Below are positions 7,382 through 15,798 of a DNA stretch of 64,000 bases, one piece after another. A model generated the notes under the pieces. That model ran no database searches, had not been told where the DNA came from, and saw nothing but the letters and a program-made list of their open reading frames with translations. Made by a program: the position numbers and the translations under genes. The DNA is taken from positions 3,322,001-3,386,000 of the forward strand of contig NZ_CP041636.1 of assembly GCF_007197755.1 (NCBI RefSeq), read 5' to 3'. Numbering within the stretch: the stretch's first letter is position 1; each line of letters begins with the position of its first letter. Source of the stretch: Ferrovibrio terrae (lineage in GTDB: Bacteria > Pseudomonadota > Alphaproteobacteria > Ferrovibrionales > Ferrovibrionaceae).

Positions 7382-8938
7382 TTACTTTTTCTTCTTTCCC
7401 GAGCCCGACTCCTGCCCGGCGACGATGCCGAGCTGCTGAAGGATCGGCAGGGTGCGCTGCCGGAATGTCTCGTAGCGCTCGCGCAGATGCGCCAGGTTTT
7501 CCTCGCGGGTGGCCAGCGCCTTGCCATCGCGGACCAGCACTTCGTTGCGGGCTGTCAGGCAGTCGGTGACGAAGGCGGCGGGATCCTGCTTGCGCTGCTC
7601 GCCCAGCAGGAACAGCTGTTCGAACCGGCCGATCTGGTAGCCGCCGCCAGTTACCGGCGAGGCGAGGAACTGCAGCTCGTTGCTGTACAGCGCGCGCTCC
7701 ATGATCGCGGTGTTGAACGCCGCCGTCGACCTGGCGCGCTCCGCATCGCCCGCTGCGGGAAGGCAGGGCTGCACATGGTTCTGGCCGACCAGAGCGGTGA
7801 TCGCCTCGATCACGGCGACGATGTTGACGGCACTGAGCGCGGCATCCTGCATCAGCTCGGCCAACGTGCGCGGGCCACGGGCCAGCACTGCAATCAGCGG
7901 GTCGAACACCGCAGCGTTCAGACCCAGGTTGCCCAGCGGCGTCAGCACATTGCGCTTGATCGTATCATCGGGAGAGGTCAGCACGAAGCGTGTCGCCAGT
8001 ATCTGTCGGTTTCTTTCCGCAGCATCCAGCGGCAGCCGACCTTTGATGTAGAGATCGCGGCGGAACTGGCGGTTGGTCAGGAAATCGCGCATCACCTCGC
8101 GATGATCCGGATTCTCGGTGCCTTGCAGCAGCGCCTGCTGCTCGGCCGTCAGGTTGAAGTTGTCGAGATGCTCGAAAAGCTCGACGGTTGTTGCATAATC
8201 CAGCTTGGCGCTGCGCATGTCGCGCGCCACATCGGTATGATAGAAAATCGTCCAGTCGCGATTAAAATACTCGTGGGCGATATACGGGCGCGTCTGCTTG
8301 CGAACGCCCTCGAAGCGGTCTTTCAGCATCGGGTTGACGCGCGAATACATGCTGTTCGTGTCGAACAGTCCTTGGATTTTTGATAGCGCCTGATCGATGC
8401 GCGGCAGCAGCGGGTCGCTCGAATTGCCCGACAGCATCACCATAAGCTGGCGCAGCGGCGCCATGGTGGCCCAGCCTGGATAGCAGTTGTAGCTGATATA
8501 GACGGTGCCGCCGACCTTGAGCCGCTTGGCGAGGAAATTGATGATGTGGTTGCGGTTCTCCTCATTCACCCAGGTATAGACGCCATGCAGGGTGATGACA
8601 TCGAACTGCGGCAGGTCGCGTTTGACGAATTCCTCGAAGGAGTCATCATAGAAATGGACGTTCTTCATCCCGGGCTCCGCCGCCAGATTCTGGGCATAGC
8701 TGATATGGCCGGGCAGGAAGTCGTTGGCGTGGAATTCGGCCTGCGGGTGTGCCGCCGCCAGCAGCGCCGTACTGAAGCCATGGCCGCAGCCGAGCTCGCA
8801 ATAGGTGATGCGATCGAGATTGACATGACCGGGATCGATGCTGCGCGACAGCAGGGCGAAACGGTGCAGGGCAGGGGTCAGCTCACGATAGAAATCGTGG
8901 GTATAGCCGACGTCCACGTAACCTTCTGTCCAATCCAC
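7382..8938 (-). CDS. SAM-dependent methyltransferase with methyltransferase-regulatory domain
   Basis: A 518-residue protein. The N-terminal class I methyltransferase domain has WTEGYVDVGYTHDFYRELTP, the SAM-binding CELGCGHGFSTALL (motif I) and FDVITLHGVYTWVN. A C-terminal region of about 250 residues fits the 'methyltransferase regulatory domain' found in a family annotated from protein lysine methyltransferases. The start is placed at GTG 8938, preceded by a GGGGG tract, because family members begin just before WTEGY; a longer in-frame ATG at 9004 has no support. The C-terminus is Lys-rich (GSGKKKK). The stop nearly abuts tRNA-Ser. Substrate unknown. Confidence 0.82.
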   Translation of the reverse strand: MDWTEGYVDVGYTHDFYRELTPALHRFALLSRSIDPGHVNLDRITYCELGCGHGFSTALLAAAHPQAEFHANDFLPGHISYAQNLAAEPGMKNVHFYDDSFEEFVKRDLPQFDVITLHGVYTWVNEENRNHIINFLAKRLKVGGTVYISYNCYPGWATMAPLRQLMVMLSGNSSDPLLPRIDQALSKIQGLFDTNSMYSRVNPMLKDRFEGVRKQTRPYIAHEYFNRDWTIFYHTDVARDMRSAKLDYATTVELFEHLDNFNLTAEQQALLQGTENPDHREVMRDFLTNRQFRRDLYIKGRLPLDAAERNRQILATRFVLTSPDDTIKRNVLTPLGNLGLNAAVFDPLIAVLARGPRTLAELMQDAALSAVNIVAVIEAITALVGQNHVQPCLPAAGDAERARSTAAFNTAIMERALYSNELQFLASPVTGGGYQIGRFEQLFLLGEQRKQDPAAFVTDCLTARNEVLVRDGKALATREENLAHLRERYETFRQRTLPILQQLGIVAGQESGSGKKKK

Positions 8939-9069
8939 GCCTGACCCCCATTGTTGGCTTCTGGCATGGTGCGTAACGCAATAACGTAAAACAAGCCCTA
9001 ACATCGCTGCGCCAACGCGCCGCGGCAGGCGTGGTTGACCCCGGCCGGGCTCAGGGTCAACTATGGGGC

Positions 9070-10473
9070 ATGGACAAGATCAGGCTGACGAGGCGGGAAG
9101 CGATAGCTGCGGGCGCAGCCGCTTTGTTGATTGCGCCGCGCGGCGCAAAAGCCGCCCCCGAACCGGTGACCCTGACCGCTGCCGTTGTCCCCCGCACCCT
9201 GCCGGGCAATGTCGGACCCTCTGATCTCTGGCTGTACAACGACACCATCGCGCCGGTTCTTCGAACACGCCGTAACGAAGTGTTTACTGCCGTGTTCCGC
9301 AACCGTCTGGCCGAGCATAGCGCGATCCACTGGCATGGCGTGCGCGTGCCGCATGACATGGATGGCGTGCCCTATATCACGCAGCCACCGGTGAAGCCGG
9401 GCGAAAGCTTCACCTACAAATTCGCGCCGCCCGATCCCGGCACCTTCTTCTTCCATCCCCATTGTAACACTGTTGAGGCTCTGGGCCGTGGCCTGGCCGG
9501 GGTGCTGATCGTGGAGGACCCGCGCGAGCAGGGTCTGTTCGACATCGAGCATGTGCTGGTGCTGAAGGATTGGCGCAGCCGGCATGACGGCAGCTTCGAG
9601 GAGTTTCTGACAGATGCCGGCGCAACGCGGTCAGGCACCTTCGGAGATCTGCGCACCGTGAACGGCGAGGCCCAGCCGGTGCTGCGGGTGCAGCCCGGCG
9701 CTCGTGTCCGCCTGCGGATCGTCAACGTCGACCCGACGCGTATTCCGATGCTCAGTCTGCGTGGCGTCGAGCGGTCGATGGTGATCGCCACCGACGGCAA
9801 TGCCTGCGATCCCTTCGCGCTGAATGGCTGGCGGCTGGGTCCAGCGCAACGCGCCGATGTTGCCTTCATCGCGCCTGAGAAGGAAGGCGCGGAGATCGTT
9901 CTGGAAGACGTGTTCAGCACCCGGCCGCGCCCTCTGGCCAAACTGGTGACGGCTGGGCAGGGATTGCGCTCGACCCGGGCGGTTTTGCGCCTGCCTGCCG
10001 CTGAACTGCCGCAACCAGACCTGAAGACCGCGACCATGCTGGATGTGCAGCTGCTGGCCGGCAGCGCCGATCCCAAGCTGCTGGCCTGGGCCAGGGAGAT
10101 GGGCGTCAGCCCGGATGAAATCTGCCTGACGCAGAAAGCCTTCTGGTCGATCAACCGTCAGGTCTGGCCCGGCATGGGCCATGAGAAACTGCCGCCGCCG
10201 CTGTATGAACTGAAAGCCGGCCGCAGCTATGTGATGGAAATGTTCAACGGTACGCCGCATCAGCACCCCATGCATATGCATGGCCATACTTTTCGGGTGC
10301 TGTCGTCGTCGAACCGCGACCTGCCGGCGCACTGGGCCGACACCGTACTGGTGCGGCCCAAGGAGCGCATCCGAATTGCCTTCGTAGCCGGCGAAACCGG
10401 CGACTGGATGTTCCACTGCCATATCATAGAACACCAGGAAACCGGCATGATGGGGTATCTGCGGGTTTCCTGA
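9070..10473 (+). CDS. Tat-exported multicopper oxidase (laccase/CueO-like)
   Basis: A 467-residue periplasmic multicopper oxidase. The N-terminus has a twin-arginine signal (TRREAIAAGAAALLIAP, residues 7-23). The copper ligands are all visible: HWHG (87-90), HPH (129-131), HQHPMHMHGH near 397-406 and HCHIIEH with the axial-position Met (449-460). Such enzymes oxidise Cu(I), phenols or metals and reduce oxygen to water. The Met-poor sequence near the type 1 site does not identify CueO specifically. The start at 9070 is preferred because it places the RR motif correctly. An upstream in-frame start at 9031 is possible. Followed by a perfect AT-rich inverted repeat. Confidence 0.9.
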   Translation: MDKIRLTRREAIAAGAAALLIAPRGAKAAPEPVTLTAAVVPRTLPGNVGPSDLWLYNDTIAPVLRTRRNEVFTAVFRNRLAEHSAIHWHGVRVPHDMDGVPYITQPPVKPGESFTYKFAPPDPGTFFFHPHCNTVEALGRGLAGVLIVEDPREQGLFDIEHVLVLKDWRSRHDGSFEEFLTDAGATRSGTFGDLRTVNGEAQPVLRVQPGARVRLRIVNVDPTRIPMLSLRGVERSMVIATDGNACDPFALNGWRLGPAQRADVAFIAPEKEGAEIVLEDVFSTRPRPLAKLVTAGQGLRSTRAVLRLPAAELPQPDLKTATMLDVQLLAGSADPKLLAWAREMGVSPDEICLTQKAFWSINRQVWPGMGHEKLPPPLYELKAGRSYVMEMFNGTPHQHPMHMHGHTFRVLSSSNRDLPAHWADTVLVRPKERIRIAFVAGETGDWMFHCHIIEHQETGMMGYLRVS

Positions 10474-10479
10474 CCTCCA

Positions 10480-10499
10480 GGATTAAAAAGATTTAATCC
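10480..10499. other. perfect inverted repeat after the multicopper oxidase gene
   Basis: GGATTAAA (10480-10487) and TTTAATCC (10492-10499) are exact complements around an AAGA loop. The short AT-rich stem without a T-run makes a poor terminator; it could equally be an operator for the degP promoter downstream. Confidence 0.45.
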
Positions 10500-10573
10500 G
10501 GCGTTCAGGCGCGCTGAAAGTACGGCTTCCTATGTTGCAGGGGTGAGTTCCCCCTGCCCAAGGAGCAGACGCC

Positions 10574-12049
10574 ATGAAGACCCCCTCCAGTATAAAACGC
10601 GCCGTCATTGCAGTTCTGCTGGCCAGCACCGTGCTGTCCGGCGGCGGCGGCTATCTGGCAGCCCGCGCCTATGCGGCGAACGACGCGCCGATCACCATCA
10701 CTCCGGCCGAACAGCCGATGACGGCAGCCAGGCCGTCCTTTGCCGATCTGGTCGAGAAGGTGAAGCCGGCAGTCGTGAATATCTCGACCACCGAAAAGGT
10801 CGAAGCCAAGCAGCGCCAGCAACAGCAGATGCAGCCCGGGTCGATGGAAGACTTCTTTCGCCAGTTCATGGAGCAGGGCCAGCGCAAGCGTGGCCCGCAA
10901 CATGCGCTGGGTTCAGGTTTCATCATCGACGCCTCAGGCTACATCGTAACCAATAACCATGTGGTCGCGGATGCGGCCAAGATCGTGGTGACGCTGGAGG
11001 ATGGCAGCGAACATCCCGCCGTGGTGAAGGGACGTGATCCCAAGACCGACGTGGCGCTGCTGAAGATCGAGAGCAAGACGCCGCTGCCTTATGTCGCTTT
11101 TGGTGACTCCGACAAGGCGCGGATCGGTGACTGGGTGATCGCGGTCGGCAACCCCTTCGGCCTGGGCGGCAGCGTCTCGGCTGGCATCCTGTCGGCGCGC
11201 GGCCGCAACCTGAACAGCGGGCCTTACGACAACTTCCTGCAGATCGACGCACCGATCAATCCGGGCAATTCCGGCGGGCCGATCTTCGATGCGGCTGGTC
11301 GTGTGATCGGTATCTCGACGGCGATCTATTCGCCGAGCGGCGGCAGCGTCGGCATCGGCTTTGGCGTGCCATCCAATCTGGCTGGCAGCATCGTCGCGCA
11401 GCTGAAAGACGGCGGCAAGGTCGAGCGTGGCTGGCTCGGCGTCAGCATGCAGCCGATGACCGAAAGTTTGGCCAAGGCGATCGGCCGCAAGTCCGCCGAC
11501 GGCGTGCTGGTCAACGATGTGATGGCTGACGGTCCAGCGGCCAAGGCGGGCCTGAAGCAGGGCGACGCGATCGTGACCATCAACGGCCAGACAATCCGCG
11601 ATCCGCGCGATCTTGCGACCCAGGTGGCCGGGCTGAAGGCCGGCGACAGCGCGAAGTTCGGCATCTGGCGCGACGGCCGCGAGCGCAATCTGACCGTGGC
11701 GATCGGCACTCAACCGAGCGACCAGACGGCGGCGCTGAACGATGCCGCGGGCGAGGACGGCAAGGTCGGCCTCAGCCTGGCGCCACTGACACCCGAACTC
11801 CGTAATCGCTTTGGCCTGGAAGCCGGTGCGAAGGGCGCTGTGGTCGCCGAGGTGGCGTCTGACAGCCAAGCCGAGGAAAGTGGTGTGAAGCCGGGCGACG
11901 TGATTGTTGGTGTCGCCGGGAAGTCGGTCGCCAATCCGGGGCAGGCGGTCGATGCCATCAAGTCGGCGCAGCGCGAGAAAAAGGAGGCCGTGACCCTGCT
12001 GGTCATGCGTGACGGCACGACCTATTATCTTGCCCTGCATCTCGTCTGA
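10574..12049 (+). CDS. degP: periplasmic Do-family serine protease (DegP/HtrA/MucD)
   Basis: A 491-residue trypsin-like protease with two PDZ domains. After an N-terminal signal or anchor (VIAVLLASTVLSGGGGYLAA), the catalytic triad is visible: His about 129 (TNNHVV), Asp about 159 (DPKTDVALLK) and Ser about 233 (GNSGGP). PDZ1 covers about 275-370 (ERGWLGVSMQPM) and PDZ2 about 390-485. Do proteases degrade or refold misfolded envelope proteins. An AAGGAG site precedes ATG 10574. The response regulator and sensor kinase genes follow on the same strand, suggesting control of envelope stress, although a strong hairpin separates them. Confidence 0.93.
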   Translation: MKTPSSIKRAVIAVLLASTVLSGGGGYLAARAYAANDAPITITPAEQPMTAARPSFADLVEKVKPAVVNISTTEKVEAKQRQQQQMQPGSMEDFFRQFMEQGQRKRGPQHALGSGFIIDASGYIVTNNHVVADAAKIVVTLEDGSEHPAVVKGRDPKTDVALLKIESKTPLPYVAFGDSDKARIGDWVIAVGNPFGLGGSVSAGILSARGRNLNSGPYDNFLQIDAPINPGNSGGPIFDAAGRVIGISTAIYSPSGGSVGIGFGVPSNLAGSIVAQLKDGGKVERGWLGVSMQPMTESLAKAIGRKSADGVLVNDVMADGPAAKAGLKQGDAIVTINGQTIRDPRDLATQVAGLKAGDSAKFGIWRDGRERNLTVAIGTQPSDQTAALNDAAGEDGKVGLSLAPLTPELRNRFGLEAGAKGAVVAEVASDSQAEESGVKPGDVIVGVAGKSVANPGQAVDAIKSAQREKKEAVTLLVMRDGTTYYLALHLV

Positions 12050-12058
12050 TCCATCATT

Positions 12059-12085
12059 GGCCAGGGCGGCAGACCCGCCCTGGCC
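12059..12085 (+). terminator. strong hairpin between degP and the response regulator
   Basis: GGCCAGGGCGG (12059-12069) pairs perfectly with CCGCCCTGGCC (12075-12085) around CAGAC. No T-run follows, so it may be an attenuator, mRNA-end stabiliser or partial terminator. It starts 9 bases after the degP stop and ends 16 bases before the regulator start. Confidence 0.6.
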
Positions 12086-12101
12086 GATCCTCCAGCGATC
12101 C

Positions 12102-12782
12102 ATGAAGATTCTCCTCGTCGAAGATAACCAGCAGGTCGCGCAGTTTGTCCGGAAGGGGCTGACGGAGGCGGGCCATGCCGTCGACCATGCCGATAACGGG
12201 CGTGACGGGCTGTTCATGGCCAGCAGCGAAAGCTACGACGCGCTGATCCTGGACCGCATGCTGCCGGGCGGCGTGGATGGCCTGGGGATCATCGAAGCAT
12301 TGCGCCGCACCGGCAACACGACGCCGATCCTGATCCTGAGCGCGCTGTCCGATGTGGATGAGCGCATCCGCGGACTCAAGGCCGGCGGCGACGACTACCT
12401 GACCAAGCCCTTCGCCTTCGGTGAACTGGAAGCACGCCTGATGGCACTGACCCGGCGCGGCCAGTCGGCCGGGCAGGAAACCATGCTGAAGGTCGGCGAT
12501 CTCACGCTCGATATCCTCAGCCGCACGGCGATGCGCGGCAGCAAGGCGATCAGCTTCAAGCCGCGTGAATACAAGCTGCTGGAATATCTGATGCGGCATG
12601 CCGGACAGGTGGTCACGCGCACCATGCTGTTGGAGAATGTCTGGGACTATCATTTCGACCCGCAGACCAATGTGATTGACGTGCATATCAGCAACCTGCG
12701 ACAGAAGATCGATGCCGGCTTCGACAAGCCACTGCTGCAGACCGTGCGCGGGGCGGGATATCGCTTAAGTGAAAATGCCTAA
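12102..12782 (+). CDS. OmpR-family two-component response regulator
   Basis: A 226-residue regulator. The receiver domain (1-118) has the acidic pair in LLVEDN, phospho-acceptor Asp51 in DALILDRMLPG, and the conserved Lys in DYLTKPF. A winged-helix DNA-binding domain (about 128-224) follows, with FKPREYKLLEYLMRHAGQVVTR and the C-terminal hairpin VRGAGYRL. ATG 12102 is chosen because it begins the canonical MKILLVED. The partner kinase overlaps its end by 14 bases. Similar to CusR/CopR and envelope-stress regulators; with a copper oxidase and degP upstream either reading is possible. Confidence 0.9.
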   Translation: MKILLVEDNQQVAQFVRKGLTEAGHAVDHADNGRDGLFMASSESYDALILDRMLPGGVDGLGIIEALRRTGNTTPILILSALSDVDERIRGLKAGGDDYLTKPFAFGELEARLMALTRRGQSAGQETMLKVGDLTLDILSRTAMRGSKAISFKPREYKLLEYLMRHAGQVVTRTMLLENVWDYHFDPQTNVIDVHISNLRQKIDAGFDKPLLQTVRGAGYRLSENA

Positions 12783-14136
12783 GCTCCTGCGCTCGACGGC
12801 CACGCGGCTGGCGCTGGTCTTCGCCATTCTGTTCATGGTGGCGGCTATGCTGCTGGCCGGGCTGCTGTGGTGGACCACCACCGGCTACCTCGACCGCGAA
12901 ACCGATGCTGTGATCGCCGCCGATACCCGCGCCATCGGCGATCGCCTGAGTGACTTCGGTCTTGCCGGCGCGGTGCAGACCATGAATGAGCGTATCGCTG
13001 CCGATGCTGATAATCGCGGCATCTACCTGCTGACCGATCCGCGCCTGCGGCCGCTAGGTGGCAATGTCGATGCCTGGCCGCTGAAAGTGGGACCCCGGCC
13101 CGGCTGGTACGAGATCGAACTGGTGCATCGCGACCGACTACATGTCGCCCGTCTGCTGCATGTGACGCTGCCGGGAAATTTCCAGCTGCTGGTTGGCCGC
13201 GACGTGCAGGACCGCGTGGAGATGCGCAACCTGTTCCTGCGCGGCCTGGTCTGGGCCGGCGTGGCGGCGCTGACATTTGCCTTCTTCGGCGCCTGGCTGA
13301 TCCGCCGTGCCGTCGAGCGCCGCATCGAAGGCATCAACCGCACGGCCCTGGCAATTGTTCAGGGTGACCTCGCACGGCGTGTTCCATTGCGCGATGCCGA
13401 TGACGAATTTGACCAGCTGGTCGCCACCATCAACCGCATGCTGGACCAGATCCAGCAACTGATCGAGGGCGTGCGCAATGTGTCGAATGCCATCGCGCAT
13501 GACCTTCGCACACCGCTAGCCGAAACCCGGGCGCGGCTGGAGGGCTTGCTGCGTCAGCCGGCCGGGATGGATGTCTCTCTGGATGGCATCGCTGCCGCCA
13601 TTGCCGATATCGATCGGCTGATAGGTGTGTTCAATGCGCTGCTGCGACTGGCCGAACTGGAGACCGGCCTGCGGCGCGCCGGCTTCGCGTCGGTTGATGT
13701 GCCGGCATTGCTGGACGATGCGGCCGAACTTTATAGCCCGGCGGCAGACGCCAAGGGGCTTGATCTGGTCAGCCATGCCGATACCGGCCTTGTCCTGAAC
13801 GGAGACCGCCAGCTGCTGGCCCAGGCCATCGGCAACCTGCTCGACAATGCGGTGAAATATACCCCGGCGGGCGGGCGTATCGATGTGCGGGCCGAGGTTG
13901 GCACGGATGGCCGAATCCTGATCAGCGTGGCCGACAGTGGCCCGGGAATACCCGAAGCTGAGCGGACCAGGGCCGTGCAACGCTTCTATCGTGGCGATGC
14001 CAGCCGCCATGCCGAGGGCGTGGGGCTGGGACTCAGCCTGGTTGAGGCCGTGGCTCGGTTGCATGGCGGAGAGTTGCGATTGGATGGCAACAATCCGGGC
14101 TTACGAGCCGTCTTGGCACTGCCGCCTCAGGCTTGA
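12769..14136 (+). CDS. HAMP-domain sensor histidine kinase
   Basis: A 455-residue kinase with two membrane helices (about 14-36 and 153-175) around a short periplasmic domain of about 115 residues. A HAMP linker, HisKA (AIAHDLRTPLAETRARLEGLL, phospho-His about 244) and HATPase_c (NLLDNAVKYTPAGG, DSGPGIP, GVGLGLSLV) follow. The start is GTG 12769, within the end of the response regulator gene, which indicates translational coupling; ATG 12775 is an alternative. It would phosphorylate the upstream OmpR-type regulator. The signal is not evident from sequence. Confidence 0.9.
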   Translation: MKMPKLLRSTATRLALVFAILFMVAAMLLAGLLWWTTTGYLDRETDAVIAADTRAIGDRLSDFGLAGAVQTMNERIAADADNRGIYLLTDPRLRPLGGNVDAWPLKVGPRPGWYEIELVHRDRLHVARLLHVTLPGNFQLLVGRDVQDRVEMRNLFLRGLVWAGVAALTFAFFGAWLIRRAVERRIEGINRTALAIVQGDLARRVPLRDADDEFDQLVATINRMLDQIQQLIEGVRNVSNAIAHDLRTPLAETRARLEGLLRQPAGMDVSLDGIAAAIADIDRLIGVFNALLRLAELETGLRRAGFASVDVPALLDDAAELYSPAADAKGLDLVSHADTGLVLNGDRQLLAQAIGNLLDNAVKYTPAGGRIDVRAEVGTDGRILISVADSGPGIPEAERTRAVQRFYRGDASRHAEGVGLGLSLVEAVARLHGGELRLDGNNPGLRAVLALPPQA

Positions 14137-14148
14137 TAGGATCGGGTC

Positions 14149-14787
14149 ATGACGCATGACCACGATCACGACCATCATCACCATGATCACGACCACGATC
14201 ATGGCACCGTCCTGAGCGATGTCGAGCTGCGCGTGCGCGCACTCGAAAGTATCCTGGTTGAAAAGGGCTATGTCGATCCGGCAGCACTCGATGTTCTGAT
14301 CGAGACCTATGAAACCAAAGTCGGGCCGCACAATGGCGCCCATGTGGTGGCCAAGGCCTGGAGCGATCCGGCCTATCGTGACTGGCTGCTCAAGGATGCG
14401 ACCGCGGCGATCGAGTCCCTCGGCTATGTCGGCCGGCAGGGCGAGCATATGGTCGCGGTGGAGAACACGCCTTCGACGCATAACATGGTCGTCTGCACGC
14501 TGTGCTCCTGCTATCCGTGGCCGGTGCTGGGTCTGCCGCCGGTCTGGTACAAGTCGGCGCCGTATCGCTCGCGCGCGGTGATGGATCCGCGTGGGGTGCT
14601 GCAGGATTTCGGCGTCACACTACCCGAGGGCAAGAACATAAAGGTCTGGGACTCGACGGCCGAGATACGCTACCTCGTGCTGCCCGAACGGCCGGAAGGC
14701 ACCGAGGGCTGGAGCGAGGAGAAGCTGGCGACGCTAGTGACGCGCGACAGCATGATCGGCACCGGTGTCGCAGGGCAGCCGACATGA
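14149..14787 (+). CDS. nthA: nitrile hydratase alpha subunit, cobalt type, with His-rich N-terminus
   Basis: A 212-residue alpha subunit. The metal-binding motif VCTLCSC (Cys116, Cys119, Ser120, Cys121) has Thr after the first Cys, the signature of non-corrin cobalt enzymes; iron enzymes usually have Ser. The two outer Cys of the site are expected to be oxidised. [15 protein letters not shown] follows, as in the family. The enzyme hydrates nitriles to amides in the cytosol as an alpha-beta heterodimer or tetramer. Residues 2-19 are almost only His and Asp, an extension not needed for the catalytic fold. AGGA precedes ATG 14149. Its stop overlaps the beta-subunit start (ATGA). Confidence 0.95.
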   Translation: MTHDHDHDHHHHDHDHDHGTVLSDVELRVRALESILVEKGYVDPAALDVLIETYETKVGPHNGAHVVAKAWSDPAYRDWLLKDATAAIESLGYVGRQGEHMVAVENTPSTHNMVVCTLCSCYPWPVLGLPPVWYKSAPYRSRAVMDPRGVLQDFGVTLPEGKNIKVWDSTAEIRYLVLPERPEGTEGWSEEKLATLVTRDSMIGTGVAGQPT

Positions 14788-15446
14788 ATGGCGGCGCCGA
14801 TATGGGCGGCATGATGGGCTTCGGCCCGGTGCGCCATGAAGGCGAGCATGAGCCTAAATTCCATGCCGAGTGGGAAAAGCGCGTTCTGGCCCTGACGCTC
14901 GCGATCGGCTCGACGGGGCAGTGGAATATCGACATGTCGCGTTCGGCGCGCGAAAGCCTGCCGCCGCCGCAATATTTCGCCAAGACCTATTATGAAATCT
15001 GGCTGGCCGGCATCGAGAAACTGATGATCGAGCGCGGCATGATCTCGGCCGACGAGATCGAGACTGGCCGCGTGCTGGCGCCGCCGAAGCCGCTGCCGCG
15101 CATCCTCAAGGCCGAGAGCGTCGCCGCCGTATTGTCCAAGGGTGGACCGACCGCGCGTGCCAGCGAACAGCCGGCGCGCTTCAAGGCCGGCGCCCGCGTG
15201 CGCGCGAAGAACATCCATCCGGCCGGTCATACACGCCTGCCGCGTTACGTCCGTGGCCATGTCGGCACAATCGAACTGCTGCATGGCGTGCATGTCTTCC
15301 CCGACAGCAACGCCAGGGGGCAGGGCGAACAGCCACAATGGCTTTATACCGTGCGTTTCGAGGGGCGTGAGCTCTGGGGACCGGAGGCTGATCCGACGCA
15401 CTCGGTTTCAGTCGACGCCTGGGACAGCTATCTGGATCCGGCGTGA
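14784..15446 (+). CDS. nthB: nitrile hydratase beta subunit
   Basis: A 220-residue beta subunit. The N-terminal [16 protein letters not shown], the [20 protein letters not shown] helix and the C-terminal SH3-like half ([32 protein letters not shown], cut as two parts in the family profile) are characteristic. The beta subunit forms half of the active-site cleft and contributes Arg residues that contact the oxidised Cys ligands. The start at 14784 overlaps the alpha stop by four bases, and its stop overlaps the activator start, so the three genes are translationally coupled. Confidence 0.94.
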   Translation: MNGGADMGGMMGFGPVRHEGEHEPKFHAEWEKRVLALTLAIGSTGQWNIDMSRSARESLPPPQYFAKTYYEIWLAGIEKLMIERGMISADEIETGRVLAPPKPLPRILKAESVAAVLSKGGPTARASEQPARFKAGARVRAKNIHPAGHTRLPRYVRGHVGTIELLHGVHVFPDSNARGQGEQPQWLYTVRFEGRELWGPEADPTHSVSVDAWDSYLDPA

Positions 15447-15796
15447 CCAGCCTGAAAGACATTCTGCCGGATCTGCCCTGTGACGACACTGCGGCACCGG
15501 TATTTCGCGCGCCATGGGAAGCGCAGGCCTTTGCCATGGCCGTCAGCCTGCACCAGAAGGGCCTGTTCACCTGGACCGAATGGGCAGCGGTGCTGACTGC
15601 CGAGATCAGGGCCGCGCAGGCGGCGGGCGATCCCGATACCGGCGCGACCTACTATCACCATTGGCTGCGCGCGCTGGAGCGCCTGGCCGTCGAGAAGGGT
15701 GCTGCGACACCGGCAGCTTTGCAGGCCAAGGCCGCGGCCTGGGATCGCGCCGCGCGCGCCACGCCGCACGGCCAGCCCGTTACGCTGCTTTCCTGA
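15443..15796 (+). CDS. nitrile hydratase accessory/activator protein (beta-like)
   Basis: A 117-residue protein resembling the N-terminal part of nitrile hydratase beta: FRAPWEAQAFAMAVSLHQKGLFTWTEWAAVLTAEI and TYYHHWLRALERLAVEKG. These small proteins (P14K or NhlE type) escort the alpha subunit and deliver cobalt by subunit swapping. The start is GTG 15443, overlapping the beta stop. Its presence directly after alpha and beta completes a standard cobalt nitrile hydratase operon. No cobalt permease or amidase gene is visible next to it. Confidence 0.9.
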   Translation: MTSLKDILPDLPCDDTAAPVFRAPWEAQAFAMAVSLHQKGLFTWTEWAAVLTAEIRAAQAAGDPDTGATYYHHWLRALERLAVEKGAATPAALQAKAAAWDRAARATPHGQPVTLLS

Positions 15797-15798
15797 AG

